DNA from: Methylocaldum sp002005105
GTDB taxonomy: Bacteria > Pseudomonadota > Gammaproteobacteria > Methylococcales > Methylococcaceae
Direction: 5' to 3'
Assembly: GCF_051027545.1 (NCBI RefSeq)
Contig: NZ_CP194902.1
Span: 4,216,001 to 4,280,000, forward strand
DNA: 64,000 nt
Of this stretch, positions 7,942-15,954 are shown in pieces. Position numbers and translations under genes: made by a program. The notes under the pieces are model-generated. The model made no database searches, was not told the origin of the DNA, and was given only the letters and a program-made list of their open reading frames with translations. How positions within the stretch are numbered: position 1 is the first letter of the stretch; the number at the start of each line of letters is the position of its first letter.

Positions 7942-8790
7942 TTACTCCTTTTGGTGACTTGGATGTCCCAAAAGGTTTCGCAAAAATGGCGACGCAATCG
8001 GCTTTTCCGCTTCGAACAGTATGGCTTGCATCGGATAGCGCGTGGGATTTGAGCCATATTCTTTTATCAGCGCCTCCGTCAACGCCTCGGAGATCTCCTC
8101 GGGATCGACACCGCCGCGATCTCGTATTTCTGTGATAACCGGAGTGAACACAAGTGCCCGCGCGAACGCCGCCACGTCCAGAATATCGTGTTCCTTTCGC
8201 TCGACCGAGATGACGATTCGATCAAAGCCGGCGCGAATCAGCTTTTCTTTGATCGGATCGATTTGATGGCAGGCAACGGGATCGAAGAGGAAACGAGGTG
8301 TATCCGACGGAAAGAATTGTTTCAGCACCTCAAAGCTCAAGCTGGCGAATGGATTGTAATGCTCCGAGTCCCAGACGCGGAGCAAGTACCGCCCTCCGCG
8401 CCTCAATGTCCGGTATGCCTCGCGAAACCCCGCCTCTTTATCGAAGAACATGACCCCAAACTGGCAGACCACCGCATCGAACGCCTCATCGTCGAACGGC
8501 AGCGCCGTGGCATCCGCGACTTGGAACGCGACCTGCTCGTGAGGGAGAAACTTTTTGCGGGCGGCCTCCATCATGGAATCGCTGATATCGATCGCGGTCA
8601 ATCGCACGTCCTTGGCAAGCTCATTACACAAGTGCCGGGTCACGATTCCCGTGCCCGCGGCGATTTCGAGCACGTCACGGACTGATCTTTCCGCTACGCG
8701 TCGTGCGGTGTCGGCTCCATAGTGCTCGAAAAGCACGGGTCCGAGATCCTGATCGTAAGGGGTGACGACATCACCTTCATAACCTGCCAT
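7942..8790 (-). CDS. class I SAM-dependent methyltransferase
   Basis: A 282-aa soluble methyltransferase of the Ubie/Coq5-like Rossmann type. Motif I is VLEIAAGTGIVTRHL, followed by TAIDISDSMM (acidic residue that holds the ribose), VADATALPFDDEAFD and a YRTLRRGGRYLLRVW post-motif. The substrate cannot be read from the sequence; the C-terminal half (residues about 180-280) has no recognisable binding motif. It stands alone between a broken ICE end and unrelated genes, with about 390 non-coding bases upstream. Quinone biosynthesis is unlikely because the protein lacks the UbiE C-terminal pattern. Confidence 0.85.
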   Translation of the reverse strand: MAGYEGDVVTPYDQDLGPVLFEHYGADTARRVAERSVRDVLEIAAGTGIVTRHLCNELAKDVRLTAIDISDSMMEAARKKFLPHEQVAFQVADATALPFDDEAFDAVVCQFGVMFFDKEAGFREAYRTLRRGGRYLLRVWDSEHYNPFASLSFEVLKQFFPSDTPRFLFDPVACHQIDPIKEKLIRAGFDRIVISVERKEHDILDVAAFARALVFTPVITEIRDRGGVDPEEISEALTEALIKEYGSNPTRYPMQAILFEAEKPIASPFLRNLLGHPSHQKE

Positions 8791-9185
8791 AGATCACTCT
8801 CTAGAAAATACAACGAAAGGACAAAAAGCGAGTTCAATCGCCCATCTCAGTAGATAAGCGAATACTGATAGTACTACATGTCCTACGACAGGGTGGTTTT
8901 CTGGACACAGACGGCCTAAAGCAGTCGTTCGTGGGGGCTGGTATTTTTCAGACTGAATGACTGCTGAGGCCGACAATTGGCGGTCATCGCCGTGAACCGT
9001 CGACGGACCGAAATCTTGAAGAGCGCTGGCCGTGTCCAGCGTGTGAATTAATTAACAGCCTGAATGGACTTATCGCCTCATCATAGCAACCGCCTCGATT
9101 TGAGGCAGATCTTACGGTTTGGCCGGTGACATTTACGGTCGGCGGCTCAAACCGCCCTCTCTCATCAACTTAGGAGGATATTCGC
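8791..9185. other. intergenic region without gene
   Basis: Divergent non-coding region of 395 bases. It contains short degenerate palindromic stretches (GCAGTCGTTCGTGG near 8931 and GACTGCTGAGGCCGAC near 8960) like other decayed repeats nearby. It should hold the promoters of the methyltransferase and of the secreted protein at 9186; no clear -35/-10 pair could be chosen. A strong ribosome site AGGAGG lies at 9172-9177. Confidence 0.5.
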
Positions 9186-9656
9186 ATGAAGCACCTGAAC
9201 AAGTCCCTATTGGGAGCCATTGGGCTCGGACTGGGGCTGCAGACCGTCGCAGACGCCGCGCAAACGCCCAACTTCTACGAGTGCACCGGCCGGCACGTCA
9301 GCCTTACCCTGGTGGTGGGCAGCCAGGCGGAAGTTGGCATTCTCCCACCGCAAACGACCCTCAATCTGCAATTGGGCGAAAAAAGCTATCGCTTTCAGGA
9401 ATCGGACATCGTCACCGAGTCAACCCTGATTGGCGATCTTTGGGAGGTGGTGTTGGAACACATACCGGACCTCCACATTAAACATGCGTCCGTGGTGATT
9501 CCATCCGTCTCGTTGGGAGAGTCGCCGGTCACCTTCAAGAGCCAGCTTGTCCTGACCACGGTGAACACGCCGTTCATCCCCACGCCCTTTGAGGGGGTGG
9601 TCAATCCTTCCAAATACATCGATCTCGCCTGCACGGCTTCGATGGTTTATTTTTAG
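9186..9656 (+). CDS. secreted protein of unknown function
   Basis: A 156-aa protein with a clear signal peptide (MKHLNKSLLGAIGLGLGLQT, cleavage near VADA-AQ). The mature part is mostly predicted beta strand, with two Cys (ECTGRH near residue 37 and ACTASMVYF at the C-terminus) that could form one disulfide. An AGGAGG ribosome site eight bases upstream supports the start. No family is recognised. It is flanked by long non-coding stretches, so it is probably a single-gene unit. Confidence 0.72.
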   Translation: MKHLNKSLLGAIGLGLGLQTVADAAQTPNFYECTGRHVSLTLVVGSQAEVGILPPQTTLNLQLGEKSYRFQESDIVTESTLIGDLWEVVLEHIPDLHIKHASVVIPSVSLGESPVTFKSQLVLTTVNTPFIPTPFEGVVNPSKYIDLACTASMVYF

Positions 9657-10303
9657 GCTGGCTTGCGTCCGAGCGGCGATAGGCGTTCCGGCATCGAGCG
9701 GTTGTTGTCGGAGGCCGCGTTCGAGCCGCTGAGTCTCGACCCGAGGCCATCCGCGGTTCGGCGAGACAATCGAGATTCAGGCCCGAAATCGCGCGCTGTA
9801 AAGTGGCGGCACCGGTCGATGATCCGACTGGATAAACCGGATGACGCCTCGCCGCCATTCGGCAAAAACGTCACGGGCAGCGCCTCGTTTGGGGCTGCCC
9901 GTGAATCCGCGAGCACCGAAGTCCGTCCGGAACCCGAACGTTCGGCGGCAGCCTGGTCCGTCTTGGACTCGCCGGTGTTTTTCCGATCCTTTACCTCGAC
10001 GCTTTGCTGTTTCAATGTTGAATGACGGCCAAGAACGAGCTCCGGAAGTTTGTTTTCGAGTGGGTGGTTTTCGGTCTAATCGGCCATTCACGCTGACCAA
10101 TACCGGCCTTTCGCCAATGGCGGCTTTGTTCAGAATCGAAAAGCATACAGGATTAGGAGCCGCTATTCGCCCGATCGCTTAGCACGAGGTCGTCTTACGG
10201 CATAACCGTCCTGAATTAAGCCGCCCCGCGAAGCGGCGTCGGCATGAATGAATAGTTAGGTACCATCCGAACTCACCTCTGTCCGCTGGAGATTAGCCAA
10301 CTG
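9657..10303. other. non-coding region with decayed sequence
   Basis: About 650 bases with open frames of 120 codons on both strands. They lack ribosome sites and protein-like composition and overlap each other fully, so I do not call a gene. An imperfect palindrome (ACGGGCAGCGCC near 9873 with GGGGCTGCCCGT near 9892) could be a terminator for the gene ending at 9656, although it lies more than 200 bases away. Confidence 0.5.
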
Positions 10304-10939
10304 CTACTGGAGGAACTTGAGCAGCCGCTGAGTCACGAGTTCGGTCTCCGCAGCCACGATGTCATGCCCCGCTCTGGGAACGAGTATCGTCTCGACATGC
10401 GGCATGAGCGACTCGACGCGCTCGATTGCTTCGTGAGGGTCGGCCGTTGCTCCGTCGCACTCGCCAAGGATATCGAGCGTCGGTACCTCAATTCGCTGTA
10501 AATCCTCGTCGGACATCACTGCCGCCCGCACTGGAGGGAACATCGTGCCGTAGCTCTCCCGCACGAGTAGTATTTCGTCAATTCTCCGATCAAACTCCTC
10601 GGGATACTTGACCGCGATGCTTGGCATGATCCAGCGACAATACTCCTCAAGCGACTCCCGCCGCCCATCTGCAACGGACATCAGGCGTGCAACGAACTCC
10701 TGCGGGATGGGCGCGCCAATCATGACGGGTGCGATCCAAACGAGCTTACTCACCCGTTGAGGTGCATGCAGTGCGTACTCGGCTGAAGCGTAGCAGCCGT
10801 ACGATTGCCCCGCCATTGGGATGCCATTGGTCAAGCCTAGCCCGTCGAGTACGGCATCAAGCCACAGCCGAAGATCGTCGACGCCGCGCACCGGGCGCGT
10901 TGGCACACTACGGCCCTCGTCATGGATGGCGTCGAGTGC
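10304..10939 (-). pseudogene. alpha/beta hydrolase, 5'-truncated
   Basis: The open frame encodes most of an alpha/beta hydrolase but begins inside the domain. Codons before the first possible start (GTG at 10906) already read ALDAIHDEGRSVPTRP, the strand-loop just after the oxyanion region, and a TAG precedes at 10940-10942. Downstream come the nucleophile elbow AGQSYGCYAS (Ser), an acid loop GECDG and the catalytic His in RAGHDIV. The N-terminal strands and HG motif are missing. A weak N-terminal-like stretch in another frame (GHLVFEAGKPP, 11000-11030) suggests an internal deletion with phase loss. Confidence 0.72.
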
Positions 10940-11036
10940 CTATATGCGAAAACTTGTGACGAGCGGCTGGCGGGACCTAGCAAGACCATTTCGGTCGGTG
11001 GTTTCCCCGCTTCGAAAACGAGATGGCCAAAAGCAG

Positions 11037-12497
11037 TCATTCGAAGCGGCTCATGATCCGCGCCAGTCGCTCAATTGCGGCACCGATCCGGTCCGACCGG
11101 ATCATTCCGTAGCCTAAAACCACGCCGTTAGGTGCCGGCTTTTCGACCGAGTATCGCTCGAGGGCATAAAGGCGGATGCCATCCGCCGCCGCTTCCCTGA
11201 CCAATTCGGTGGCCGGAATCTCCCGGCTCAGCTTCACCGCCAGGTGCAGGCCCACCGCATCCCCTATTGGCTGCAACCGATCGCCGCCGTGCTGCGACAA
11301 GGCATGAAGCAGCACCGCGCGCCGCTCTGCGTAGATCTTGCCCATCTTGCGCACATGGCGAGCCAGATGGCCCTCGTCGATGAAGGCCGCCAGGGTGTCC
11401 TGAGACGGCGTCGGACAATGCCAGTCGGCACGAGCCTTGGCAGCGACGAGTACATCCCGCGCCCAGGGCGGAGCCACCACGAACCCGAGGCGCAGCTCCG
11501 GGAACAGGCTCTTGGAGAAGGTCCCGACATAGCAAACCGAGCCGCTTCGGTCGAGCGTCTGCAATGCATCCAATGGCCGGCCACCCAGGCGAAACTCGCC
11601 GTCGTAATCGTCTTCCACCACTACGGCGCCCCTTTCCTGCGCGAATTCGAGCAGGGCAACTCGGCGCTTCGCGGACAAGGTGATGCCCAGGGGAAACTGG
11701 TGGGAGGGTGTGACGCAGATCACCCCGGCATCGGCCGGCAGGCAATCGATCCTCAGCCCTTCCTCATCAACCGGGATGGCGGCGATTCTGGCACCAGCGG
11801 CGGTAAAGGCATCCCGCAGCGGCGGATAGCCCGGTTCTTCGACCGCGACCACGGTTCGGCCCGGCGTGACCAGGATGCGGGCCAGCAGGTCAAATGCCTG
11901 CTGGGCGCCCGCCGTGACCACGATTTGTTCCGGCGAACAGGAAACCGCCCGGGCGAAGGAGACGTGTTTGGCGATCGCCGCGCGCAGCGCCGGCCAGCCC
12001 TGCGGGTGGTCGTAGACTGCCGGCGTCTTCGACCAGGCTCTCAGTGCCCTGGCGGACAGGCGCCGCCAGACCGGAAAGGAAAACGCCGATTTGTCGGGCA
12101 GCCCGAGCCTGAAGTCGAAATGGCAGGATTCGACGCCCGCAGGCAGCACCGGCTGAGCCCGGTGCCAGGCTTCGTTCAAACGGCCGTCCGCCCCGGGTTC
12201 GCTGGACAGATGATGAGCCGGGCGCGGCGAGATGTCGGCCACATAGGTACCGGAACCCGACCGAACGGTCAGATAGCCCTCGCTCAACAATAGCTCGTAC
12301 GCCGCTACCGCGGTATTGCGCGACACACCGATCGCTGCGGCAAATGCCCGGGTCGAAGGCAGTCGCGTACCGGACTGGAGCCGTCCGTCGAGGATCGCCT
12401 CCCGCAGCTGGCAATACACGGAGCGCAGCAGTTCTCGGGAACCCTTGCGCGGCAGGGTGATGGGTAATTCGAAAAGTGGCTCCATGATTTTTGTCAT
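11037..12497 (-). CDS. MocR/PdxR-type transcriptional regulator (GntR HTH + aminotransferase fold)
   Basis: A 486-aa regulator with an N-terminal GntR winged helix (residues about 18-85; LPSTRAFAAAIGVSRNTAVA is the recognition region) and a C-terminal class I aminotransferase-like domain. The PLP lysine is in TFSKSLFPELRLG, the Asp that holds the pyridine nitrogen in VVEDDYDGEFR. AGGA precedes the ATG. It is divergent from the cupin and haloalkane dehalogenase genes across 77 bases, and probably controls them and itself. The effector is unknown; PdxR members respond to PLP, but other MocR regulators sense different amino compounds. Confidence 0.92.
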   Translation of the reverse strand: MTKIMEPLFELPITLPRKGSRELLRSVYCQLREAILDGRLQSGTRLPSTRAFAAAIGVSRNTAVAAYELLLSEGYLTVRSGSGTYVADISPRPAHHLSSEPGADGRLNEAWHRAQPVLPAGVESCHFDFRLGLPDKSAFSFPVWRRLSARALRAWSKTPAVYDHPQGWPALRAAIAKHVSFARAVSCSPEQIVVTAGAQQAFDLLARILVTPGRTVVAVEEPGYPPLRDAFTAAGARIAAIPVDEEGLRIDCLPADAGVICVTPSHQFPLGITLSAKRRVALLEFAQERGAVVVEDDYDGEFRLGGRPLDALQTLDRSGSVCYVGTFSKSLFPELRLGFVVAPPWARDVLVAAKARADWHCPTPSQDTLAAFIDEGHLARHVRKMGKIYAERRAVLLHALSQHGGDRLQPIGDAVGLHLAVKLSREIPATELVREAAADGIRLYALERYSVEKPAPNGVVLGYGMIRSDRIGAAIERLARIMSRFE

Positions 12498-12539
12498 TTG
12501 TGGTCCTTTTCCGCTATTACTCGCCGCCTTATTGTGTCC
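12498..12539. promoter_or_regulatory. candidate MocR operator (direct repeat)
   Basis: The 77-base divergent spacer contains two similar boxes in the same orientation, TTGTGGTCC (12498-12506) and TTGTGTCC (12532-12539), 34 bases apart, about three helical turns. MocR regulators commonly bind direct repeats in such divergent spacers. The match is short and the assignment is an inference. Confidence 0.35.
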
Positions 12540-12574
12540 GTACCGTCAGTCACTATTTGGCAAAGGAGCATCTT

Positions 12575-13030
12575 ATGTTAGCAACCGAACCGTTCATCCC
12601 GGCAGCCGCGGGCAACCATCAGCTGCCGTGGATTTCAGTGGGCCACGGTATTTCCAAGAAGCTGCTGGCCCTGTTTCCCGAGCGCGGCGAATGGGTCACG
12701 CTGCTGCGCCTGGAGCCGGGAGCACGCATCCCCCTGCATCGGCATCAGGGCGAGGTTCACGGCTACCTCCTCAGCGGATGCCGGCGCCTCGATCCGGAGG
12801 GACGACTGCTGGGTCCCGGCGATTACGAGTACGAGCCGGCCGGTCATGTCGACACCTGGACTGCCGAGGGCGATGCCCCCTTCGTGAGTCTGTTTTTCGT
12901 GCGCGGCGCGGTCGAGTACCTCGACTTGGACGGCTCCGTCCTGCGCCGGGAAACGGCCGCCACCAATGCCGAGGAATACCACCGCGCCTGCTCCGAGCAG
13001 GGCTTCGTCCCGCTCGATCTATGTCGTTGA
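12575..13030 (+). CDS. cupin domain protein (ChrR / acetylacetone-cleaving-like)
   Basis: A 151-aa single-domain cupin. Metal-binding motif 1 is visible as PLHRHQGEVHGYLLSG (His-His-Glu-His pattern), motif 2 as GDYEYEPAGHVDTW. AAAGGAG at 12562-12568 supports the ATG at 12575. The family includes ChrR-like anti-sigma cupins and small dioxygenases such as dihydroxyacetophenone dioxygenase; no Zn-binding anti-sigma N-terminus is present, so an enzyme or small-molecule sensor is more likely. The haloalkane dehalogenase gene follows after 38 bases, suggesting one transcript. Confidence 0.82.
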   Translation: MLATEPFIPAAAGNHQLPWISVGHGISKKLLALFPERGEWVTLLRLEPGARIPLHRHQGEVHGYLLSGCRRLDPEGRLLGPGDYEYEPAGHVDTWTAEGDAPFVSLFFVRGAVEYLDLDGSVLRRETAATNAEEYHRACSEQGFVPLDLCR

Positions 13031-13068
13031 TCGCGGGGGTAACGTTCTCGAGAACAGGAGTGCCGATC

Positions 13069-13971
13069 ATGTTCCCATCCGAGATTTCCGCGGTCGATCA
13101 TCATCCCCGGAAGCGCGTATCGGTCCTGGATACCGAGATGAGCTACGTCGATGTCGGCAAAGGCGACCCCATCGTCTTCCTGCATGGCAACCCGACCTGG
13201 TCCTACCTCTGGCGCAACATCATCCCTCACGTCCAGAACCTCGGCCGCTGCCTCGCTCCGGATCTGGTGGGCATGGGCCAGTCGGGCCGTTCGGCTGCGT
13301 CGAGCTATCGGTTCTTCGATCACGCCAACTATCTGGATGCCTGGTTCGAGGCGGTGGGCATCGGTGCTCGGGTGATGCTGGTGGTCCACGACTGGGGCTC
13401 AGCCCTGGGCTTCCATTGGGCCCGCCGCCACCCGGACCGCGTGCAGGGGATCGCCTACATGGAAGCCCTCGTGCAACCGAGGCTGTGGGCCGATTTCCCT
13501 CCGCCGCGGGAGCGGATCTTCCGCGCGCTCCGCTCGGACGAGGGCATCAGGATGATCGCGGAGGAAAACTTCTTCGTCGAGACCGTGTTGCCGAAAAGCG
13601 TCCTGCGGAGTTTGACCAAGGAAGAAATGGAGGCCTACCGTGCCCCTTTCCACACGCCGGAATCCCGGCCGCCGACGCTGGCCTGGGCCCGCGAGTTGCC
13701 TATCGATGGCGAGCCGCGGGATGTCGCCGAAGTGGTCGAAACCTACGGGGCCTGGCTCGCGGCCAGCGATATTCCCAAGCTGTTCATCAACGCGGAACCG
13801 GGCGCATTGCTGGGAGCGCGCGCACGCCGATTCTGCCGGCAGTGGCCGAACCAGACCGAAATCACCGTGCCGGGCATCCATTACCTGCAGGAAGATTCGC
13901 CCCACGAAATCGGCGCGGCGCTGGCGCGGTTCGTCGCACGGCTCCGCGCTTTGCCGGCCCCGCGCGTATGA
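13069..13971 (+). CDS. haloalkane dehalogenase
   Basis: A 300-aa alpha/beta hydrolase with the full catalytic set of subfamily II haloalkane dehalogenases (DhaA/LinB type). Halide-binding Asn41 is in HGNPTWSYLWRN, nucleophile Asp108 and halide-binding Trp109 in VVHDWGSALGFHWA, the acid Glu132 in YMEALVQP, and the base His271 in GIHYLQED. These positions agree closely with DhaA (41, 106, 107, 130, 272). It would hydrolyse alkyl halides to alcohols in the cytoplasm. GAACAGGAG precedes the ATG at 13069. Directly downstream lies a transposase remnant. Confidence 0.93.
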   Translation: MFPSEISAVDHHPRKRVSVLDTEMSYVDVGKGDPIVFLHGNPTWSYLWRNIIPHVQNLGRCLAPDLVGMGQSGRSAASSYRFFDHANYLDAWFEAVGIGARVMLVVHDWGSALGFHWARRHPDRVQGIAYMEALVQPRLWADFPPPRERIFRALRSDEGIRMIAEENFFVETVLPKSVLRSLTKEEMEAYRAPFHTPESRPPTLAWARELPIDGEPRDVAEVVETYGAWLAASDIPKLFINAEPGALLGARARRFCRQWPNQTEITVPGIHYLQEDSPHEIGAALARFVARLRALPAPRV

Positions 13972-13972
13972 C

Positions 13973-14137
13973 GGAGAGCATCGGCCAGTGTGGGCGGCCT
14001 TCCATCTTCTGCTCCACCAGGAACAAGGTGCCCAGCATGACCAAGGCTATGTGATAGGCATCCCAGCGGCGGACCTGGTAATCGGCCAGAACGCAGAGGA
14101 TGGGGCCCGAAATATGGCGCCGTTGATTTGACTGCAT
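13973..14137 (-). pseudogene. IS701-type transposase, C-terminal remnant
   Basis: About 50 codons read SGPILCVLADYQVRRWDAYH and then IALVMLGTLFLVEQKM. This is the DYQVRxWxxxHxxMALVMLxxLFLxE segment seen near the C-terminus of IS701/DDE endonuclease transposases. It begins two bases after the dehalogenase stop and has no start or catalytic residues. It shows that mobile DNA once lay beside the dehalogenase operon. Confidence 0.7.
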
Positions 14138-14481
14138 GATCGATTGCTTGTGCCCCGTTAAATCTCGCTGGAGGCGTCGCTTGCTCCGCCGGGATGTGCC
14201 GAGGCATTCGTTCGGCTTGACCGGTCATGATAAGATGCCGCATCAACGGCCTCCCGAGCTTATGCTCATTGGGCTTTCAGCGCGTCCGGCTCCCGTTGAG
14301 CAGGGCGGGCAGAACAGAGTCAGGAGTATGCGTTCAGCCATACCGCAAGGAACCCGTCGATGTGCAGGACTGGGGCTGCCGGGATCCACAGGAACCGGCT
14401 GGGGCCTCCTGCTGCCGCCGGGCGGCCATTGACCTCCCGGTCCCACGATACCCTTGATATTGTCTACTCGATCAGCGAAGC
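14138..14481. other. intergenic region without gene
   Basis: About 340 bases upstream of the TldD-like gene. Short Cys-containing reading frames occur (for example 14227-14457) but none has a ribosome site or recognisable family. I see no repeat or RNA structure that I can support. Confidence 0.5.
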
Positions 14482-15954
14482 ATGAGCCTCCCGGTCAACT
14501 TTTATCCCGAACTCCCCGCGTTCGATATTCACCGGGCACTCGCCTGGGTCCAGGCCGAGGCTGATTGGATTGGCCTGCGTTTCGTCCAGGAGCAGACCTA
14601 TCGGCGTACCGTCCGCAACCACCTCCCGGAAGACAACGCCATCACCCTGGAGCGGGGCGTCATGGCGGAAGCACGGGTGGACGGCCATATCGCCTATGCC
14701 GGCACCAGCGATCTCTCGCAACAGGGCTTGGTCCAGGCCGCCCGGCGGGCCGCGTATCTGGCCCGGATCTGCGCGCCCCATGCCTTGTTCCCATTCACCG
14801 AAGGGCACCGGCCTCCGGCTCACGGACGCTTTGTCAGCACCCGGCGACTGGGTTTTGACCGTCTGACGCTCGCCGAATTGACCGATCAACTGATCCGCGC
14901 CAGCCGGTCTCTCAAAGTCTCCGACAAGATCGTCAGCACGGCCGCCGAAGCCACCTTGGTGGAAAGCACGGTGCACTACGTCTCATCCAGCGGCGCGGAT
15001 ATCGAACAGCAGTGGTGGCTGGTTTCCAGTCATTGCGCGGCCACCGCTCAGGACGGTACCGAGACCCAGCAGCGTTCATTGAACGGCCCGGCCGCCCGCT
15101 GCCGTCAGGCGGGGTTGGAATTCTTCGATTTTTCGGCCCTCCACGCCGAGTGCGAGCGGGTGGGCCGCGAGGCGCTCGAATTGCTGGACGCCGAAAATTG
15201 TCCCGATGAGACCCTGGACCTGATCCTGGCGCCGGACCAGATGCTGCTGCAGATCCACGAATCGATCGGCCATCCGCTGGAACTCGACCGCATCCTCGGC
15301 GACGAGCGCAACTATGCCGGCTGGAGCTTCGTGAAGCCGGACGATTTCGGCCGGCTGCGCTATGGCTCGCCCCTGCTGAACGTCACCTTCGACCCCACCG
15401 TCGCGGGTGAGTTTGCCTCTTACGCCTTCGATGACTGCGGCAACCCCGCGACACGGGAATATCTGATCCGGGACGGCGTGTTGCTGCGGGGGCTCGGCAG
15501 TTTGGAAAGTCAGTCTCGACTCGGCATTCCCGGCGTCGCCAATTTCCGTTCGGCCGGCTGGAATCGGGCGCCGATCGACCGCATGGCGAACATCAACCTG
15601 GAACCGGGCACCAGTTCCCTGGCCGAAATGATCGCTTCCGTGGAGCGAGGCGTTTACATGCAATCCAATCGATCCTGGTCCATCGACGACTACCGCAACA
15701 AATTCCAGTTTGGCTGCGAATATGCACGCAGGATCGAACAAGGCCGGTTGACCGACGTCCTCAAAAATCCCAATTACCGGGGGGTGACGGTGCCTTTTTG
15801 GAATGCACTGAAGCAGGTCGGTTGCCGCGACGAGCGGGAGCTCTTCGGAACGCCGTATTGCGGGAAAGGCGAACCCAATCAGCTCATCCGTGTCGGCCAT
15901 GCCGCCCCGCCCTGTCTGTTTGCGGGCATCGACGTGTTCGGAGGTGGCGCGTGA
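14482..15954 (+). CDS. TldD-like metalloprotease (U62/PmbA family)
   Basis: A 490-aa homologue of TldD, the catalytic half of the TldD/TldE protease that cuts unfolded peptides and finishes some ribosomally made peptides (microcin B17) and the CcdA antitoxin. The zinc motif HExxxH is present as QIHESIGHPLELDR (His259, Glu260, His264), followed by SPLLNVTFDPTVAGEFASYA and a C-terminal cysteine of the third-ligand type. The ATG lies directly after GATCAGCGAAGC without a strong ribosome site. The next gene is coupled by GTGA overlap. Confidence 0.88.
   Translation: MSLPVNFYPELPAFDIHRALAWVQAEADWIGLRFVQEQTYRRTVRNHLPEDNAITLERGVMAEARVDGHIAYAGTSDLSQQGLVQAARRAAYLARICAPHALFPFTEGHRPPAHGRFVSTRRLGFDRLTLAELTDQLIRASRSLKVSDKIVSTAAEATLVESTVHYVSSSGADIEQQWWLVSSHCAATAQDGTETQQRSLNGPAARCRQAGLEFFDFSALHAECERVGREALELLDAENCPDETLDLILAPDQMLLQIHESIGHPLELDRILGDERNYAGWSFVKPDDFGRLRYGSPLLNVTFDPTVAGEFASYAFDDCGNPATREYLIRDGVLLRGLGSLESQSRLGIPGVANFRSAGWNRAPIDRMANINLEPGTSSLAEMIASVERGVYMQSNRSWSIDDYRNKFQFGCEYARRIEQGRLTDVLKNPNYRGVTVPFWNALKQVGCRDERELFGTPYCGKGEPNQLIRVGHAAPPCLFAGIDVFGGGA

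Noticed and set aside
9653..10025. Overlapping 120-codon frames on both strands
   Set aside because: They mirror each other, lack ribosome sites and have no protein-like features.
11000..11040. Start of the truncated hydrolase as an intact gene from 11040
   Set aside because: The stretch is in another frame, a stop at 10940-10942 intervenes, and the same bases resemble a dispersed repeat, so homology is uncertain.
14227..14457. Cys-containing short frame upstream of the TldD/TldE-like genes as a ribosomal peptide precursor
   Set aside because: No ribosome site, no leader-core pattern, and composition like non-coding DNA.
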